DNA of 64,000 nt from Arthrobacter sp. Leaf337 (GTDB lineage Bacteria; Actinomycetota; Actinomycetes; Actinomycetales; Micrococcaceae), in assembly GCF_001423745.1 (NCBI RefSeq), contig NZ_LMPC01000026.1:187250-251249 (forward strand). The letters run 5' to 3'. A model generated the notes under the pieces. That model did no database searches. It was not told the origin of the DNA and was given only the letters and a program-made list of their open reading frames with translations. Each line of letters begins with the position of its first letter. The first letter of the stretch is position 1. A program made the position numbers and the translations under genes. Below, in pieces: positions 26,306 to 35,481 of this stretch.

Positions 26306-26974
26306 ATGGAGGAGTCCGGAACCCTGGGGCGCAGCGGCGAGGACCGGCTGGCAGCGTTCTACAACCAGCGCGCCCTCCTTCATCCGGAGCATCCCCTGAC
26401 TCCGCAGCGGGTGCAGCAGCGGGAACGGTTCATCGCCCGGTTGAAGGCCGAAGGCAGGCACGCCGTACTGGAAATCGGCTCCGGCGGGGGCCTCGACGGC
26501 CTCAAGTTCGTCCAGGCCGGCGTCCATTACACGGGTGTGGACCTCTCCGAGGAACAGGTGCGGCTGGCTACGTCCAAGGGGCTGAATGTCTCGGTCGCGA
26601 GTGTGCGGAGCCTGCCCTTCGCCGACGGCGTTTTCCCGGCACTGTGGACCATGAGCACGCTGCTGCACATCCCCAACAAGGACATCGACGACGTCGTCCG
26701 TGAACTCGTGCGGGTGGCCGCGCCGGGGGCGCCGATCGCCGTCGGGCTCTGGTCCGGTGACGATGAAGAGGTCCTCAACCCCGAAGACGAGATCCAGCCG
26801 CCGCGCTTTTTCAGCCGCCGCAGCGACGCGGCGCTCCAACGGATCTTCGGCCGGCACGGCGAGATTGAGGAATTCGTGACGTGGCCGGAAGGCACGGGCG
26901 CGGAGTCCGGGCCGGGTGCCGGCCACTGGACGCAGCATTACCAGTTCCTGGTCCTCCGCACTCCCCCGCCCTGA
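26306..26974 (+). CDS. Class I SAM-dependent methyltransferase
   Basis: About 222 aa with a Rossmann methyltransferase core: motif I VLEIGSGGGLDGLKF, acidic residue in YTGVDLSEEQ, and the post-motif LPFADGVFPALWTMSTLLHI. Substrate unknown. I start at ATG 26306; an in-frame GTG lies at 26294. The frame continues upstream into purU but that part is not family sequence. Its stop codon is immediately followed by a 66-bp palindrome that also underlies the 3' end of the convergent membrane protein gene. Confidence 0.82.
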   Translation: MEESGTLGRSGEDRLAAFYNQRALLHPEHPLTPQRVQQRERFIARLKAEGRHAVLEIGSGGGLDGLKFVQAGVHYTGVDLSEEQVRLATSKGLNVSVASVRSLPFADGVFPALWTMSTLLHIPNKDIDDVVRELVRVAAPGAPIAVGLWSGDDEEVLNPEDEIQPPRFFSRRSDAALQRIFGRHGEIEEFVTWPEGTGAESGPGAGHWTQHYQFLVLRTPPP

Positions 26975-27642
26975 CCCAACTGACTAGCACTTAACGTCGC
27001 GGAATCCGCGATTGACGACGTTAAGTGCGAGTCAGTTGGGGAAGCGGGGAGGGTCTGCGCTCCCCGGCGGCCGCTGCCCATATATCCGCCCAGCAAAGCG
27101 CTCGCCATTAGGACGAGAGCCCCGACGCGCGCCAGGCCGACGCCGAGGTTGCGGCGGCCCCGGAGCCGCGCGGCCCAGGACCCGGCGAAAATCAGCACGA
27201 CCGCACCATTCAAACCGGCATGGACGATGCCAACCCGCTTCGTTCCGCGGCCGGCCAACGCCCACTCGGCCCATCCGGTCAGTGCGGTGGGCGCCGCGGC
27301 CAGAACGCCAAGGCCCACCAGCCGGGTGGCCGCCCGCTGCGTCCCGGGGTCGGAGTACAGGTCCAGGTACATGGCCATGAACCATGCGCCGAATGGTGCG
27401 TCGGTCAGGATGCCGTGCAGCGGTATTCCGGTTGCATCGCCGTGCAGGAAGCTGCGAAGACGCCGGTTGCGGACCAGCCGGCCAGCCGGCGGCTCGACCG
27501 CACGGACAGCCGGGTCAAGGGCCTCCAGCTGCTCAATCCGCCGCATCAGCCGGCGGAACCGGCCGGGCACTCCGCCACCGTCCGGCCGCAGGTGAAGTCC
27601 TTGCAGCTGCAGCCCTGACGGGCCAAAATCCCGTAGTTCCAT
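26938..27642 (-). CDS. DUF2231-like membrane protein with a repeat-encoded C-terminal tail
   Basis: 234 aa. After a soluble N-terminus (about 85 residues) come four membrane segments typical of DUF2231 (GILTDAPFGAWFMAMYLDLY, RLVGLGVLAAAPTALTGWAE, VHAGLNGAVVLIFAGSW, VGALVLMASALLGGYMG). The last 35 or so residues, starting SPTDSHLTSSIADSATLSAS, are translated from the 66-bp palindrome at 26975-27040 and the end of the convergent methyltransferase gene, so the ancestral stop was probably lost when the repeat arrived. ATG 27642 has a TACCAT box 7 nt upstream. Function unknown. Confidence 0.72.
   Translation of the reverse strand: MELRDFGPSGLQLQGLHLRPDGGGVPGRFRRLMRRIEQLEALDPAVRAVEPPAGRLVRNRRLRSFLHGDATGIPLHGILTDAPFGAWFMAMYLDLYSDPGTQRAATRLVGLGVLAAAPTALTGWAEWALAGRGTKRVGIVHAGLNGAVVLIFAGSWAARLRGRRNLGVGLARVGALVLMASALLGGYMGSGRRGAQTLPASPTDSHLTSSIADSATLSASQLGQGGGVRRTRNW
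26975..27040. repeat. 66-bp palindromic repeat, copy A
   Basis: Arms start CCCAACTGACTAGCACTT and end with its near-complement CAGTTGGG; 24 of 25 arm positions pair around a 16-bp centre. It begins directly after the methyltransferase stop codon and is read through by the minus-strand gene. Two more copies lie at 57308-57373 and 58363-58428. Confidence 0.92.
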
Positions 27643-27747
27643 GGCCCCAATGGTAGTGAGACCCGTCGGCGGCGTCACTAGGTCACAAAGCCCGCCTGTG
27701 GAGCCTGCTTCCGAAGGCCGGCGCGAGCAGTGTCCTAGGCTGGGCAC

Positions 27748-28269
27748 ATGGCTCCTCTTTATCCTTTCGCCGGCACCAGCCCGGACGTCCACCCATCAGT
27801 CTTCGTCGCCCCCAGCGCCTCCGTGATCGGCAAAGCCACCCTCGCCGCGGACGCCAGCGCGTTCTACGGTGTCTCCGTGCGGGCCGACACCGCCGCCATC
27901 ACCGTTGGTGAGGGCAGCAACCTGCAGGACAATGTTGTGCTGCATGCCGACCCGGGATTCCCGTGCAGCGTCGGGGCCCGCGTCAGCGTCGGCCACAGTG
28001 CCGTGGTGCACGGCTGCACGGTCGAGGACGACTGCCTCATCGGCATGAGCGCCACCATCCTGAACGGTGCGGTGATCGGCGCCGGCTCCCTGGTGGCCGC
28101 CGGCGCCGTGGTCCTTGAAGGAACCGTCATCCCGCCCCGGTCATTGGTGGCCGGCGTCCCGGCGAAGGTCCGCCGTGAACTCACCGACGAGGAGTTCGAC
28201 GGCGTGAAGCGCAACGCCGCCCACTACCGCGAGCTCGCGCAGGCGCACCGGGAGCTTCACGCCGGCTAA
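27748..28269 (+). CDS. Gamma-carbonic anhydrase family protein
   Basis: Left-handed beta-helix protein of hexapeptide repeats, 173 aa, forming trimers with metal sites between subunits. The three metal-ligand histidines are seen in VVLHADPG and VGHSAVVHGCTV. Many family members are active carbonic anhydrases, but the activity of this one cannot be read from sequence. ATG 27748 has TAGGCT 6 nt upstream (27736-27741), a leaderless start. Confidence 0.9.
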   Translation: MAPLYPFAGTSPDVHPSVFVAPSASVIGKATLAADASAFYGVSVRADTAAITVGEGSNLQDNVVLHADPGFPCSVGARVSVGHSAVVHGCTVEDDCLIGMSATILNGAVIGAGSLVAAGAVVLEGTVIPPRSLVAGVPAKVRRELTDEEFDGVKRNAAHYRELAQAHRELHAG

Positions 28270-28287
28270 CAGGGTCAGCAGCCCGGG

Positions 28288-30018
28288 CTAGTCCAGGCTG
28301 ATCGGTCCCAGTGCGTCCAGCAGCTCGCCCGGTCCCGGGTTCCCGGCGGCTGACCGGCCGCCCAGGTGGTTCACCACGCCCCACACCGCGTTGAGGCCGG
28401 TGGTGACGGCGCCCTCGGCCCAACCGGCGGTGAAGGACACGTCATCGCCGGCCAGGAAGATCCCGCGCTGGGCTTCCGGCAGCTTGTCCTGCTTGAAGTG
28501 CGTGAACAGCCGCTGCTGGTAACGGTAGTGCCCGGGCAGGTTCGCCTTGAAGGCGCCCATGAAGTTGGGGTCCGCTTCCCAGGAGACGGTGATGGGCTGG
28601 CCGATGATGTGGCTGGCGATGTCCACGCCCGGGTAGATCTGCTCCAGGGAGTGCAGCATGAGCTCCACCCGCTGGTCGGCGTCGAGCGCCAGCCACTTCA
28701 GCGCGTCGTCGTTCCACGTGTAAGAGAGCAGGATGACGGCGGGCTTGTCCGGACCGTCGTCGAGCAGGTAGGTGGCGCGGTTCAGCCGGTCGGTCAGGGT
28801 CATGGACAGGACATCCCGGCCCGTAGCGGGATCGGTGTCCTTCCAGAACGGGCGGTCCACCATCACGAAGGTCTTGGAGGACTGCATGTAGTGCGAGCGC
28901 TCGATCGCCGTCCACAGCTCCGCCGGAAACAGTGCTTCCTCGGTGTGGATCCGGGTGGACAGCAGCCAGGACTGGCACGTGGTGACGACGGCGGGATAGC
29001 TCGCCTCCCGGCCCCAGCGTTCGCGCAGGCGCAGGTCGCCGTTGGCGTCCCGGCTGATGCGGTCCACGGCGCCCCTCGGGGAGCCTGAATGCAGCGACGC
29101 CAGTGACGTTCCTTCCGGCCAGTGGGCCATGCCCGACGGCGCGTGCTGCCACAGCGCCTCGGGGAGCCGCTGCGCTCCCCCGGCAATCAGGCGATGCTGG
29201 TCATCGGCGTCGGTATAGACGACGCGGAGGATTTCGAGGATCGAGTTGGGGAAGTCGGTATCCCAGCCGCCGGTGCCGAACCCCACCTGCCCGAATGCCT
29301 CTCGGTGCGCGAAGCCGGCCTTCTTGAAGGACTCGCTGGCCGCGATGAAGCCGTAGAACGTCTGTTCGTCCATCAGCGGCAGGAGTTCGTTCCAGATCTC
29401 CTTGATCCGGGCCGTGTCCCGCGCCCGGATGGCGTCCTGCATCTCACTGAAGCGGGCGCCGTCGTTCACTGCCGCTTTCCACGCGTCCGCCACTTCACGG
29501 AAGAACGGCGGCAGGTCCGCCGGCGTGCTCGCGTAGTGCTTCTGCCCGGCCAGTTCAATCACGGTGCTGGAGGTGACCGGGGCCAGCGGGTTGGGGAACT
29601 CCTGGGTCTGCAGGCCCAGCAGTTCCACGTAGTGGTAGAACGCCTTGCCGGACACCGGGAACCGCATGCCGCCGAGGTCCGCCACCACGCCGGGAGCCGA
29701 CGGGAAGCTGGCAGTCCGCAGCCGGCCGCCAATCTGGTCGGCCTCGTACATGACCGGGCGTAGGCCCAGCTTCATCAGTTCGTAGGCCGTGACCAGGCCG
29801 GACAGGCCCGCGCCGACCACGGCCACCTGGGTGCCGTACAGCTCTGGCGGGACCGAGCCGAGGCCGTCCGGGTGCGCGAGGTAGTGGTCGTAGCTGAACG
29901 GGAAGTCCGGGTTCAGCATGGTGATGGGGGCGTCGGCAGCCCGGCCCGCGGCGGAGGCGGCTTCGGGGCCCGGGGCCGTAGCGGGGTTGTTGGCCGGCAG
30001 TTCGGTGGCGATGGTCAT
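28288..30018 (-). CDS. davB: Flavin amine oxidase family, probable L-lysine 2-monooxygenase
   Basis: 576-aa FAD enzyme. Rossmann motif VAVVGAGLSGLVTAYELMK starts near residue 68, with GGRLR downstream and C-terminal FAD contacts in GIFLAGDDVSFTAGWAEGA. From memory it closely resembles Pseudomonas DavB along its length, with shared stretches such as NPDFPFSYD, ADLGGMRFPVSG, AFYHYV, FGQVGFGTGGWD and MQSSKTFVMVDRPFWK. DavB converts lysine, O2 to 5-aminovaleramide, CO2 and water. It overlaps the permease gene by 4 bp (ATGA). A related amino acid (arginine, ornithine) is possible as substrate. Confidence 0.82.
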   Translation of the reverse strand: MTIATELPANNPATAPGPEAASAAGRAADAPITMLNPDFPFSYDHYLAHPDGLGSVPPELYGTQVAVVGAGLSGLVTAYELMKLGLRPVMYEADQIGGRLRTASFPSAPGVVADLGGMRFPVSGKAFYHYVELLGLQTQEFPNPLAPVTSSTVIELAGQKHYASTPADLPPFFREVADAWKAAVNDGARFSEMQDAIRARDTARIKEIWNELLPLMDEQTFYGFIAASESFKKAGFAHREAFGQVGFGTGGWDTDFPNSILEILRVVYTDADDQHRLIAGGAQRLPEALWQHAPSGMAHWPEGTSLASLHSGSPRGAVDRISRDANGDLRLRERWGREASYPAVVTTCQSWLLSTRIHTEEALFPAELWTAIERSHYMQSSKTFVMVDRPFWKDTDPATGRDVLSMTLTDRLNRATYLLDDGPDKPAVILLSYTWNDDALKWLALDADQRVELMLHSLEQIYPGVDIASHIIGQPITVSWEADPNFMGAFKANLPGHYRYQQRLFTHFKQDKLPEAQRGIFLAGDDVSFTAGWAEGAVTTGLNAVWGVVNHLGGRSAAGNPGPGELLDALGPISLD

Positions 30019-31553
30019 GAAAGGTCTGCCTTCGTCGGTTCGGGGGTGGACAGTGGTGAAGATTCGCGCCCGCTCAGTTCACGGTATTCCTCGTGGCCCA
30101 GCGCCGCCACCCTGGAGTGCTTCCGGCCGTAGCCGAAGTAGGCTGCGAGGCCCACTAGCATCCAGATGCCGAACACGGCCCAGGTGTCGGCGCCGAGGTT
30201 GGCCATAAGGTACGCACACATAAGCGCGCCGAGGATGGGGGTCAGCGGGAACAGCGGCACGCGGAAGGTGCGCTTGAGTTCGGGCCGGTTGCGGCGCAGG
30301 TAGATGACGGCCACGTTGACCAGGGCAAAGGCGAACAGGGTGCCGATGCTGGTGGCGTCCGCCAGGTCACCGAGCGGAACCAGCCCGGCCGTGAGGGCCA
30401 CGAGGACGCCCACGATCACGGTCCCGGCAACCGGGGTGCCGGTGCGGGAGGAGACGCGGCCGAAGATCCTGGGGATGAGGCCGTCGCGGGACATGGAGAG
30501 CAGGATGCGGGTCTGGCCGTAGAGGACGGTCAGGACGATGCTGGCGATGGCCAGCACGGCGCCGACGGCGAAGACCAGGGCGATCCACGGCTGGCCTGTG
30601 GTTTCCTCGAGGATTTTCACCAGGGCGGCCTCGGTGCCGTCGAACCAGCCCCAGGGACGGGCGCCGATGGCGGCGACAGCCACGAGGACATAGATGGTGG
30701 TGACGATCACCATGGAAAGCATGATGGCGCGCGGCAGGTCCCTTTTGGGATTGCGCGCTTCCTCGCCGGCCGTGGAGGCTGCGTCGAAGCCGATGTAGGA
30801 AAAGAAGACCGTCGAGGCGGCGGCCGAGACGCCTGCCGCGCCCATCGGCAGCAGCGGCTCGAAGTTGCCGGCGTTGAAGGCCGTGAATGCGACGGCGCAG
30901 AAGAAGAGGAGGATGCCTACCTTGATCACCACGATCGCGGTGTTGATCCAGGCGCTCTCCCTGGCCCCGCGAACCAGCAGGATCGTCGCGAGGACCACGA
31001 TGACCATGGCCGGGATGTTCATGATGCCGCCGTCACCGGGCGGCTGCGAGACGGCATCCGGCAGGACCTGCCCGAACACCGCGAGGGTCTCGTTCACGTA
31101 CTGGCCTGCACCGACGGCCACGGCGGCCACCGACACCGCGTACTCCAGCACGAGGCACCAGCCGCAGATCCAGGCCATGCCTTCGCCCATCGTGGCGTAG
31201 GTGTAGGAGTAACTGGAGCCCGCCACCGGGACCAGGCCGGCCATTTCGGCGTAGGACACGGCCGAGAGCAGGGCGGCGAGCCCGGCGATGGCGAACGAAA
31301 TCCAGATGGCGGGACCGGCCAGCGGCACGGATTCGCCGAGGATGACCAGGATGCCGGTTCCCAGCGTGGCCCCGACGCTGATCATGGTCAGCTGCAGAAC
31401 TCCGAAGCTGCGGACCAGCTTGGTGCCGCCATGGCCGTTGTCGGCCTCGCTGACCATTTGGCCGATCGGCTTGCGGCGCAGCAGTTGTGCAGCCAGGTCC
31501 GGACGGCGGGCAGCTGCCGGCGGCCGGCCGGTGAGTGTAGGCACAGTCATCAT
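30015..31553 (-). CDS. APC-family amino acid permease
   Basis: Twelve-TM cationic-amino-acid-type permease, 512 aa from ATG 31553. The start of TM1 is MISVGATLGTGILVILGESV and the family motif FFSYIGFDAASTAGEEARNP is intact. It is translationally coupled to the lysine-monooxygenase gene downstream, so it probably imports that enzyme's substrate, lysine. The frame stays open to 31631, but that N-terminal extension has no transporter features. Alanine-racemase-like gene diverges upstream. Confidence 0.88.
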   Translation of the reverse strand: MMTVPTLTGRPPAAARRPDLAAQLLRRKPIGQMVSEADNGHGGTKLVRSFGVLQLTMISVGATLGTGILVILGESVPLAGPAIWISFAIAGLAALLSAVSYAEMAGLVPVAGSSYSYTYATMGEGMAWICGWCLVLEYAVSVAAVAVGAGQYVNETLAVFGQVLPDAVSQPPGDGGIMNIPAMVIVVLATILLVRGARESAWINTAIVVIKVGILLFFCAVAFTAFNAGNFEPLLPMGAAGVSAAASTVFFSYIGFDAASTAGEEARNPKRDLPRAIMLSMVIVTTIYVLVAVAAIGARPWGWFDGTEAALVKILEETTGQPWIALVFAVGAVLAIASIVLTVLYGQTRILLSMSRDGLIPRIFGRVSSRTGTPVAGTVIVGVLVALTAGLVPLGDLADATSIGTLFAFALVNVAVIYLRRNRPELKRTFRVPLFPLTPILGALMCAYLMANLGADTWAVFGIWMLVGLAAYFGYGRKHSRVAALGHEEYRELSGRESSPLSTPEPTKADLS

Positions 31554-31652
31554 TGACGTCCGTTCGTGAGTAGTTAGCGGCTTTCCCCTGGTACAGCTTA
31601 GGTTTGTGAGCCACCTCTCATCGTTGTGCAAAATGACCTATAGTCTTCTGGC

Positions 31653-32861
31653 ATGAGACTTAATGCACACACCGAGGGCACGCGGAACGCGGCGCTCACC
31701 GGACAGGTCAGCGTTGACCTTTCGGCCATCGCAGACAACATCCGCACTCTCCGCCAGCGCTCCGCGGCACCCCACTTCATGGCGGTGGTGAAGGGCAACG
31801 CCTACGGCCACGGACTTGTTGACGTCGCCCGGACGGCACTGTCGGCCGGCGCGGACTGGCTGGGAACGGCGCAGCTTCATGAGGCGATCGCCCTGCGCCG
31901 CGCAGGCATCACCGCTCCGGTACTGTCCTGGCTGTACCTCGCATCCGCCTCCAGCGAGACAATCCGGGAAGCGCTGGCGTACGACGTCGACGTGTCGCTG
32001 GGCAGCGTCGCCCAGCTCGACGTCGTGGCCGGCATCGCCCGCCAGCTGGGCCGTCCCGCCGTCGTCCATCTTGAACTGGACACGGGGCTGAGTCGCGGCG
32101 GGGCGCGGGCGGAGGACTGGGCGGAACTCGTCACCGCTGCCCGGGCGGCGGAGCGTGACGGCACGCTCTGCGTGCGCGGCGTCTGGACGCATCTGGCCTG
32201 GGCCGACGTTCCGGCACACCCGGCCAATCTGGCGGCGGTGGAGGCTTTCGAAGAAGCCGTCCGTGCGGCCAGGGCGGCGGGCCTGGAACCGGCTCTCCGG
32301 CACGTCTCGAGTTCGGCCAACATCCTTGACCGGCCGGAATTCGCCTTCGACATGGTGCGGGCCGGCCTGGCGTTCTACGGGCTGGCTCCGGCCGACCACC
32401 TGGCTCCGGCCGACTTCGGCCTGCGCCCCGCCCTGACGGTCACGGCCCCGGTGGTGCTGGTGAAGAAAGTGCCGGCCGGGACCGGCGTGAGCTACGAGCA
32501 CCAGGCCATCACGCACGAGCCGCGGTATCTGGGGCTGATCCCGCTGGGCTATGCGGACGGGATCCCCAAGGGCATCACGGGCCGCAGCCTGATCCTCGTC
32601 GGGGGCCGCCGGGTTCCGGTGATCGGCAAGGTCTGCATGGACCAGTTCATGGTGGACCTGGGCCCGGATTCCCTGGGCGTGGCCGTTGGTGACACAGCTG
32701 TGCTATTTGGCGATCCGCGCACCGGGGCCGCGAGCGCCGATGACTGGGGCGCGGCGATCGGCAGCCACGGCGACGAGATCATCAACCGGATTGCCCCGCG
32801 CCTGCCGCGCGCCTACGAGTGCCCGGACTACCAGGAAGCCGGTGCTCCCGGTGGCGCCTGA
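31653..32861 (+). CDS. alr: Alanine racemase family (possibly broad-specificity amino acid racemase)
   Basis: PLP enzyme of the alanine racemase fold, 402 aa. PLP lysine is in MAVVKGNAYGHGLV near residue 49, the second-base tyrosine in GVSYEHQAI, and KVCMDQFMVDLG is typical. ATG 31653 has TATAGT 8 nt upstream (31639-31644) and no Shine-Dalgarno, indicating a leaderless mRNA. In this lysine cluster it may turn D-lysine or another D-amino acid into the L form, rather than, or besides, making D-alanine for the wall. That is inferred from position. Confidence 0.85.
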   Translation: MRLNAHTEGTRNAALTGQVSVDLSAIADNIRTLRQRSAAPHFMAVVKGNAYGHGLVDVARTALSAGADWLGTAQLHEAIALRRAGITAPVLSWLYLASASSETIREALAYDVDVSLGSVAQLDVVAGIARQLGRPAVVHLELDTGLSRGGARAEDWAELVTAARAAERDGTLCVRGVWTHLAWADVPAHPANLAAVEAFEEAVRAARAAGLEPALRHVSSSANILDRPEFAFDMVRAGLAFYGLAPADHLAPADFGLRPALTVTAPVVLVKKVPAGTGVSYEHQAITHEPRYLGLIPLGYADGIPKGITGRSLILVGGRRVPVIGKVCMDQFMVDLGPDSLGVAVGDTAVLFGDPRTGAASADDWGAAIGSHGDEIINRIAPRLPRAYECPDYQEAGAPGGA

Positions 32862-34530
32862 GGCAGCCGTCGAGCGGCTCGGCTTCGTCACGCTGGAGCA
32901 GTTCCTGCAGAAGCTGCCGCCGGAGCTGAGAATACTCCACGACGGCGGCAACGGTGCCGGGATGCTCCGCTGGGTGGAGCCGAGCGAACTGGAGGATCCG
33001 ACGCCCTACCTTCTCGACGGCGAGTTTATCCTCACCGCCGGGTTGCCGTTCCTCGGCGAGGGCGGCCGCGAGGGAAAGGTGGACGCCTATGTGCAGCGGC
33101 TGGTCGGCGCCGGGGTGGGGGCCCTGGGGTTCGGACTGGAGCCGTACTTCGACGCCGTGCCCGGGACCGTGCTGGCGGCATGCCGTCGCCACAACCTGAC
33201 CCTGGTGGAGTTTCCCAGGACTGTTCCGTTTGCGGCGATCGGACTGGCGTTCTCGCAGCTGCTGGAGTCGGACAACGCCAGGGTGTTCCGGCAACTGGCG
33301 GACACCAACCGCCAGCTGATGCGGGCGGTCCTGTCGGCCAGGCCGGAGCACGAACTCCTGGCGGCGTTGGTGCAGCGGGTTCCGGTCTGGGCGCTGCTCG
33401 TCGGGGCCGACGGCAGGATCCGCGCCCGGGCCGCGGCCGACGGCGGAAGCGGCAACAGCAGCGGAACTGGCGCTGCCGGCCCGGCCGGCAACCAGTCCCC
33501 GCCCGCCGCCGTCGAACTCTCCGCTTTGCAGCCGCTGCTGAAACGGCTACTGGGCGGCAGCGGCCCCCGGGTTGAGATGGAGTCCCTCGAGGAACCGCGG
33601 CCGTCCACGGTGTTCGGCCACCCGCTCCGCAGCACCCGGGATGCCAACCTCGGCGCGCTGATCCTGGGCTCCGGCGGACCGCTCACGCCGGCCCAGAACA
33701 GCGTGGTGTCCTCGGTGGTGGGGCTCCTGGAACTGCTGGTGCGGCAGCGGACCAGCGGCTCGCTGGCACCCAGCCAGCTCGCGACCGCGCTGTTGCTGCA
33801 TCCGGACAGCGTGGCCTCCGGCGGCACGAAGCACATCAACGGCCTCAAAGACCTCCTGGCGCAGAGCATCTCCTCCACGCGCTCGGCACACCTGCGGGTT
33901 GTCCAGGGTGTGAAAGCGGAACCCGGCGGTCCTGCGGGAGACAGCCCCGTCCGGGAACTCCTGCAGTGGCGCCGCATATTCGACACCAAGCTGGTGGAGA
34001 TCACTGACTACGGTTTTGCCGCCATCACCCGCCTCAAGGTCGACGATGCCCTGCTGGCAGAGGCGGAGGAACTCGGCTGGCGCCTGGTGATCGGGGATGC
34101 CACCGAGTTCCAGGCCTTGGCGTCCGCGTACCGGCGGGTGACGTCGCTGCGCGCCCGGGTTCAGGCAACCGGCAGGAGCGCCCGCGTGGACGAGGTGACC
34201 TGGTCCGTGGCCGGACTGCTTGGCCGCGAGGCCGGGACCATGCTGGCGGCACGCCTGCTGGAGCCGGTTCTTGGCCAGGAGGATCCCGAGCGGCGCGCCG
34301 CCCAGCTGGCGGTGCTGCGGACGTGGCTCGGAGAGAACGGGAGCTGGGACGCCACGGCGAAAGCCCTGGGCTTGCACCGGAACAGCGTCCGCCGGCAGAT
34401 CAACGCCGTGGCCGAGCTTCTGGAGACCGATCTCAACCAGGCCCAGGTCCGCGCGGAGCTCTGGTTCGCCCTTCAGTACGTGGACGAATCCCCGCCGGCA
34501 ACGGAAGCCGCGCCCTCCCAGTCCGAGTAA
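32842..34530 (+). CDS. PucR-family transcriptional regulator
   Basis: 562 aa. N-terminal PucR domain (FVTLEQFLQKLPPELRIL through FDAVPGTVLAACRRHNLTLV), a variable middle region with a Gly/Ser/Ala linker near residues 205-225, and a C-terminal HTH_30 domain with TAKALGLHRNSVRRQINAV. Members often activate nitrogen-compound catabolism. GTG 32842 follows AGGAA and overlaps the racemase gene by 20 bp, so the two are coupled; it is the likely regulator of this cluster. The 3' end overlaps the convergent amidase gene by 58 bp. Confidence 0.87.
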   Translation: MLPVAPEAAVERLGFVTLEQFLQKLPPELRILHDGGNGAGMLRWVEPSELEDPTPYLLDGEFILTAGLPFLGEGGREGKVDAYVQRLVGAGVGALGFGLEPYFDAVPGTVLAACRRHNLTLVEFPRTVPFAAIGLAFSQLLESDNARVFRQLADTNRQLMRAVLSARPEHELLAALVQRVPVWALLVGADGRIRARAAADGGSGNSSGTGAAGPAGNQSPPAAVELSALQPLLKRLLGGSGPRVEMESLEEPRPSTVFGHPLRSTRDANLGALILGSGGPLTPAQNSVVSSVVGLLELLVRQRTSGSLAPSQLATALLLHPDSVASGGTKHINGLKDLLAQSISSTRSAHLRVVQGVKAEPGGPAGDSPVRELLQWRRIFDTKLVEITDYGFAAITRLKVDDALLAEAEELGWRLVIGDATEFQALASAYRRVTSLRARVQATGRSARVDEVTWSVAGLLGREAGTMLAARLLEPVLGQEDPERRAAQLAVLRTWLGENGSWDATAKALGLHRNSVRRQINAVAELLETDLNQAQVRAELWFALQYVDESPPATEAAPSQSE

Positions 34531-35303
34531 AGCTCCGGCCGGCGCTCCCTGAGGTACGGCACGGCTTCCCGCGCGTTGCGGGCGCTGGCGGCGGACACCT
34601 CGGCGTACAGCAGTTCCGGCGCCGGTCCTGCAGCGGCCAGCAGGGAGCCGTCGGGACCGGCGATGACGCTGCCGCCCAGGAACTCACAGCCGTCTTCCTC
34701 CCCTGAGTGGTTGGCATAGGCCACGGTCAGCTGGCTCTCCAGAGCCCTTGCGCGCAGCAGGACCTGCGGGACGGAGTCGAATCCCCGGGACAGGGCCGTG
34801 GGAACCAGGAGCAGTTCTGCGCCGCGGACCGCGGCGGCACGAACGGCTTCGGGAAACTCGACGTCGTAGCAGATCACCATGGACGTTTTGATGCCCTGGA
34901 AGTCCACGACGGCGGGAGGTTCGGCGGCCGGGCTGAACGCCGTGCGCTCCTCCTCGCCAAACAAGTGGACCTTGGCGTAGTTCAGCACCTCGGCCCCTTC
35001 TCGGTCCACCAGCGTGGAGGTGATCTGCCACCGGCCGTCCGCGGTGACGGCGGGCAGGCTGTACACCAGGGCGATGCGATTCTTCCGCGCGATGCCGGCC
35101 AGCGTCCGGCGGATGGCCGGAAGGCTTGCGGGATCCAGTCCGGACCGGACCCGGAGGGGCGCATACCCCACGGGAAACAGCTCCGGGGTGAGCAGCACCC
35201 CCGCCCCGGCGGACGCGGCCGACCGGGCGGCGTCGTCAATTGCCCCGCAGTTGGTTTCCACATCAAGTACAGCGGCGTTCGCCTGCAGGAGTGCCAGCAG
35301 CAC
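34473..35303 (-). CDS. davA: Nitrilase-superfamily amidase, probable 5-aminovaleramidase
   Basis: 276-aa carbon-nitrogen hydrolase with the complete triad: Glu41 (LLTPELFPVGY), Lys111 (NYAKVHLFGEEE) and Cys145 (SMVICYDVEFPE). DavA, a family member, hydrolyses 5-aminovaleramide to 5-aminovalerate and ammonia, the step after DavB, and is of similar size. GTG 35303 is chosen because AGAGGTGG lies 5 nt upstream; the longer frame (to 35474) adds non-family residues. The Dav assignment rests on the neighbouring DavB-like gene; alone the sequence only gives the superfamily. Confidence 0.75.
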   Translation of the reverse strand: MLLALLQANAAVLDVETNCGAIDDAARSAASAGAGVLLTPELFPVGYAPLRVRSGLDPASLPAIRRTLAGIARKNRIALVYSLPAVTADGRWQITSTLVDREGAEVLNYAKVHLFGEEERTAFSPAAEPPAVVDFQGIKTSMVICYDVEFPEAVRAAAVRGAELLLVPTALSRGFDSVPQVLLRARALESQLTVAYANHSGEEDGCEFLGGSVIAGPDGSLLAAAGPAPELLYAEVSAASARNAREAVPYLRERRPELYSDWEGAASVAGGDSSTY

Positions 35304-35481
35304 CGTTACCACCTCTATAGTCTCCGGGATGCCCGCGGGAAACGCGGGCCGCCTCTTCTTGCAGCCTCTTCCTACCAGCCTAGCGAGGGTGCAGACTGTG
35401 CCGTAGGTGCATTTCCGCCCGGAAACCGGGGCCCGCAGTGCGGAACGTCCGTGCGTGCGGCAAGGGTCCTGCAATGGCGCC

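Noticed and set aside
32686-32841. Longer N-terminus of the PucR-type regulator inside alr
   Set aside because: Those residues are the alr gene in another frame; the GTG at 32842 has AGGAA before it and family sequence follows directly.
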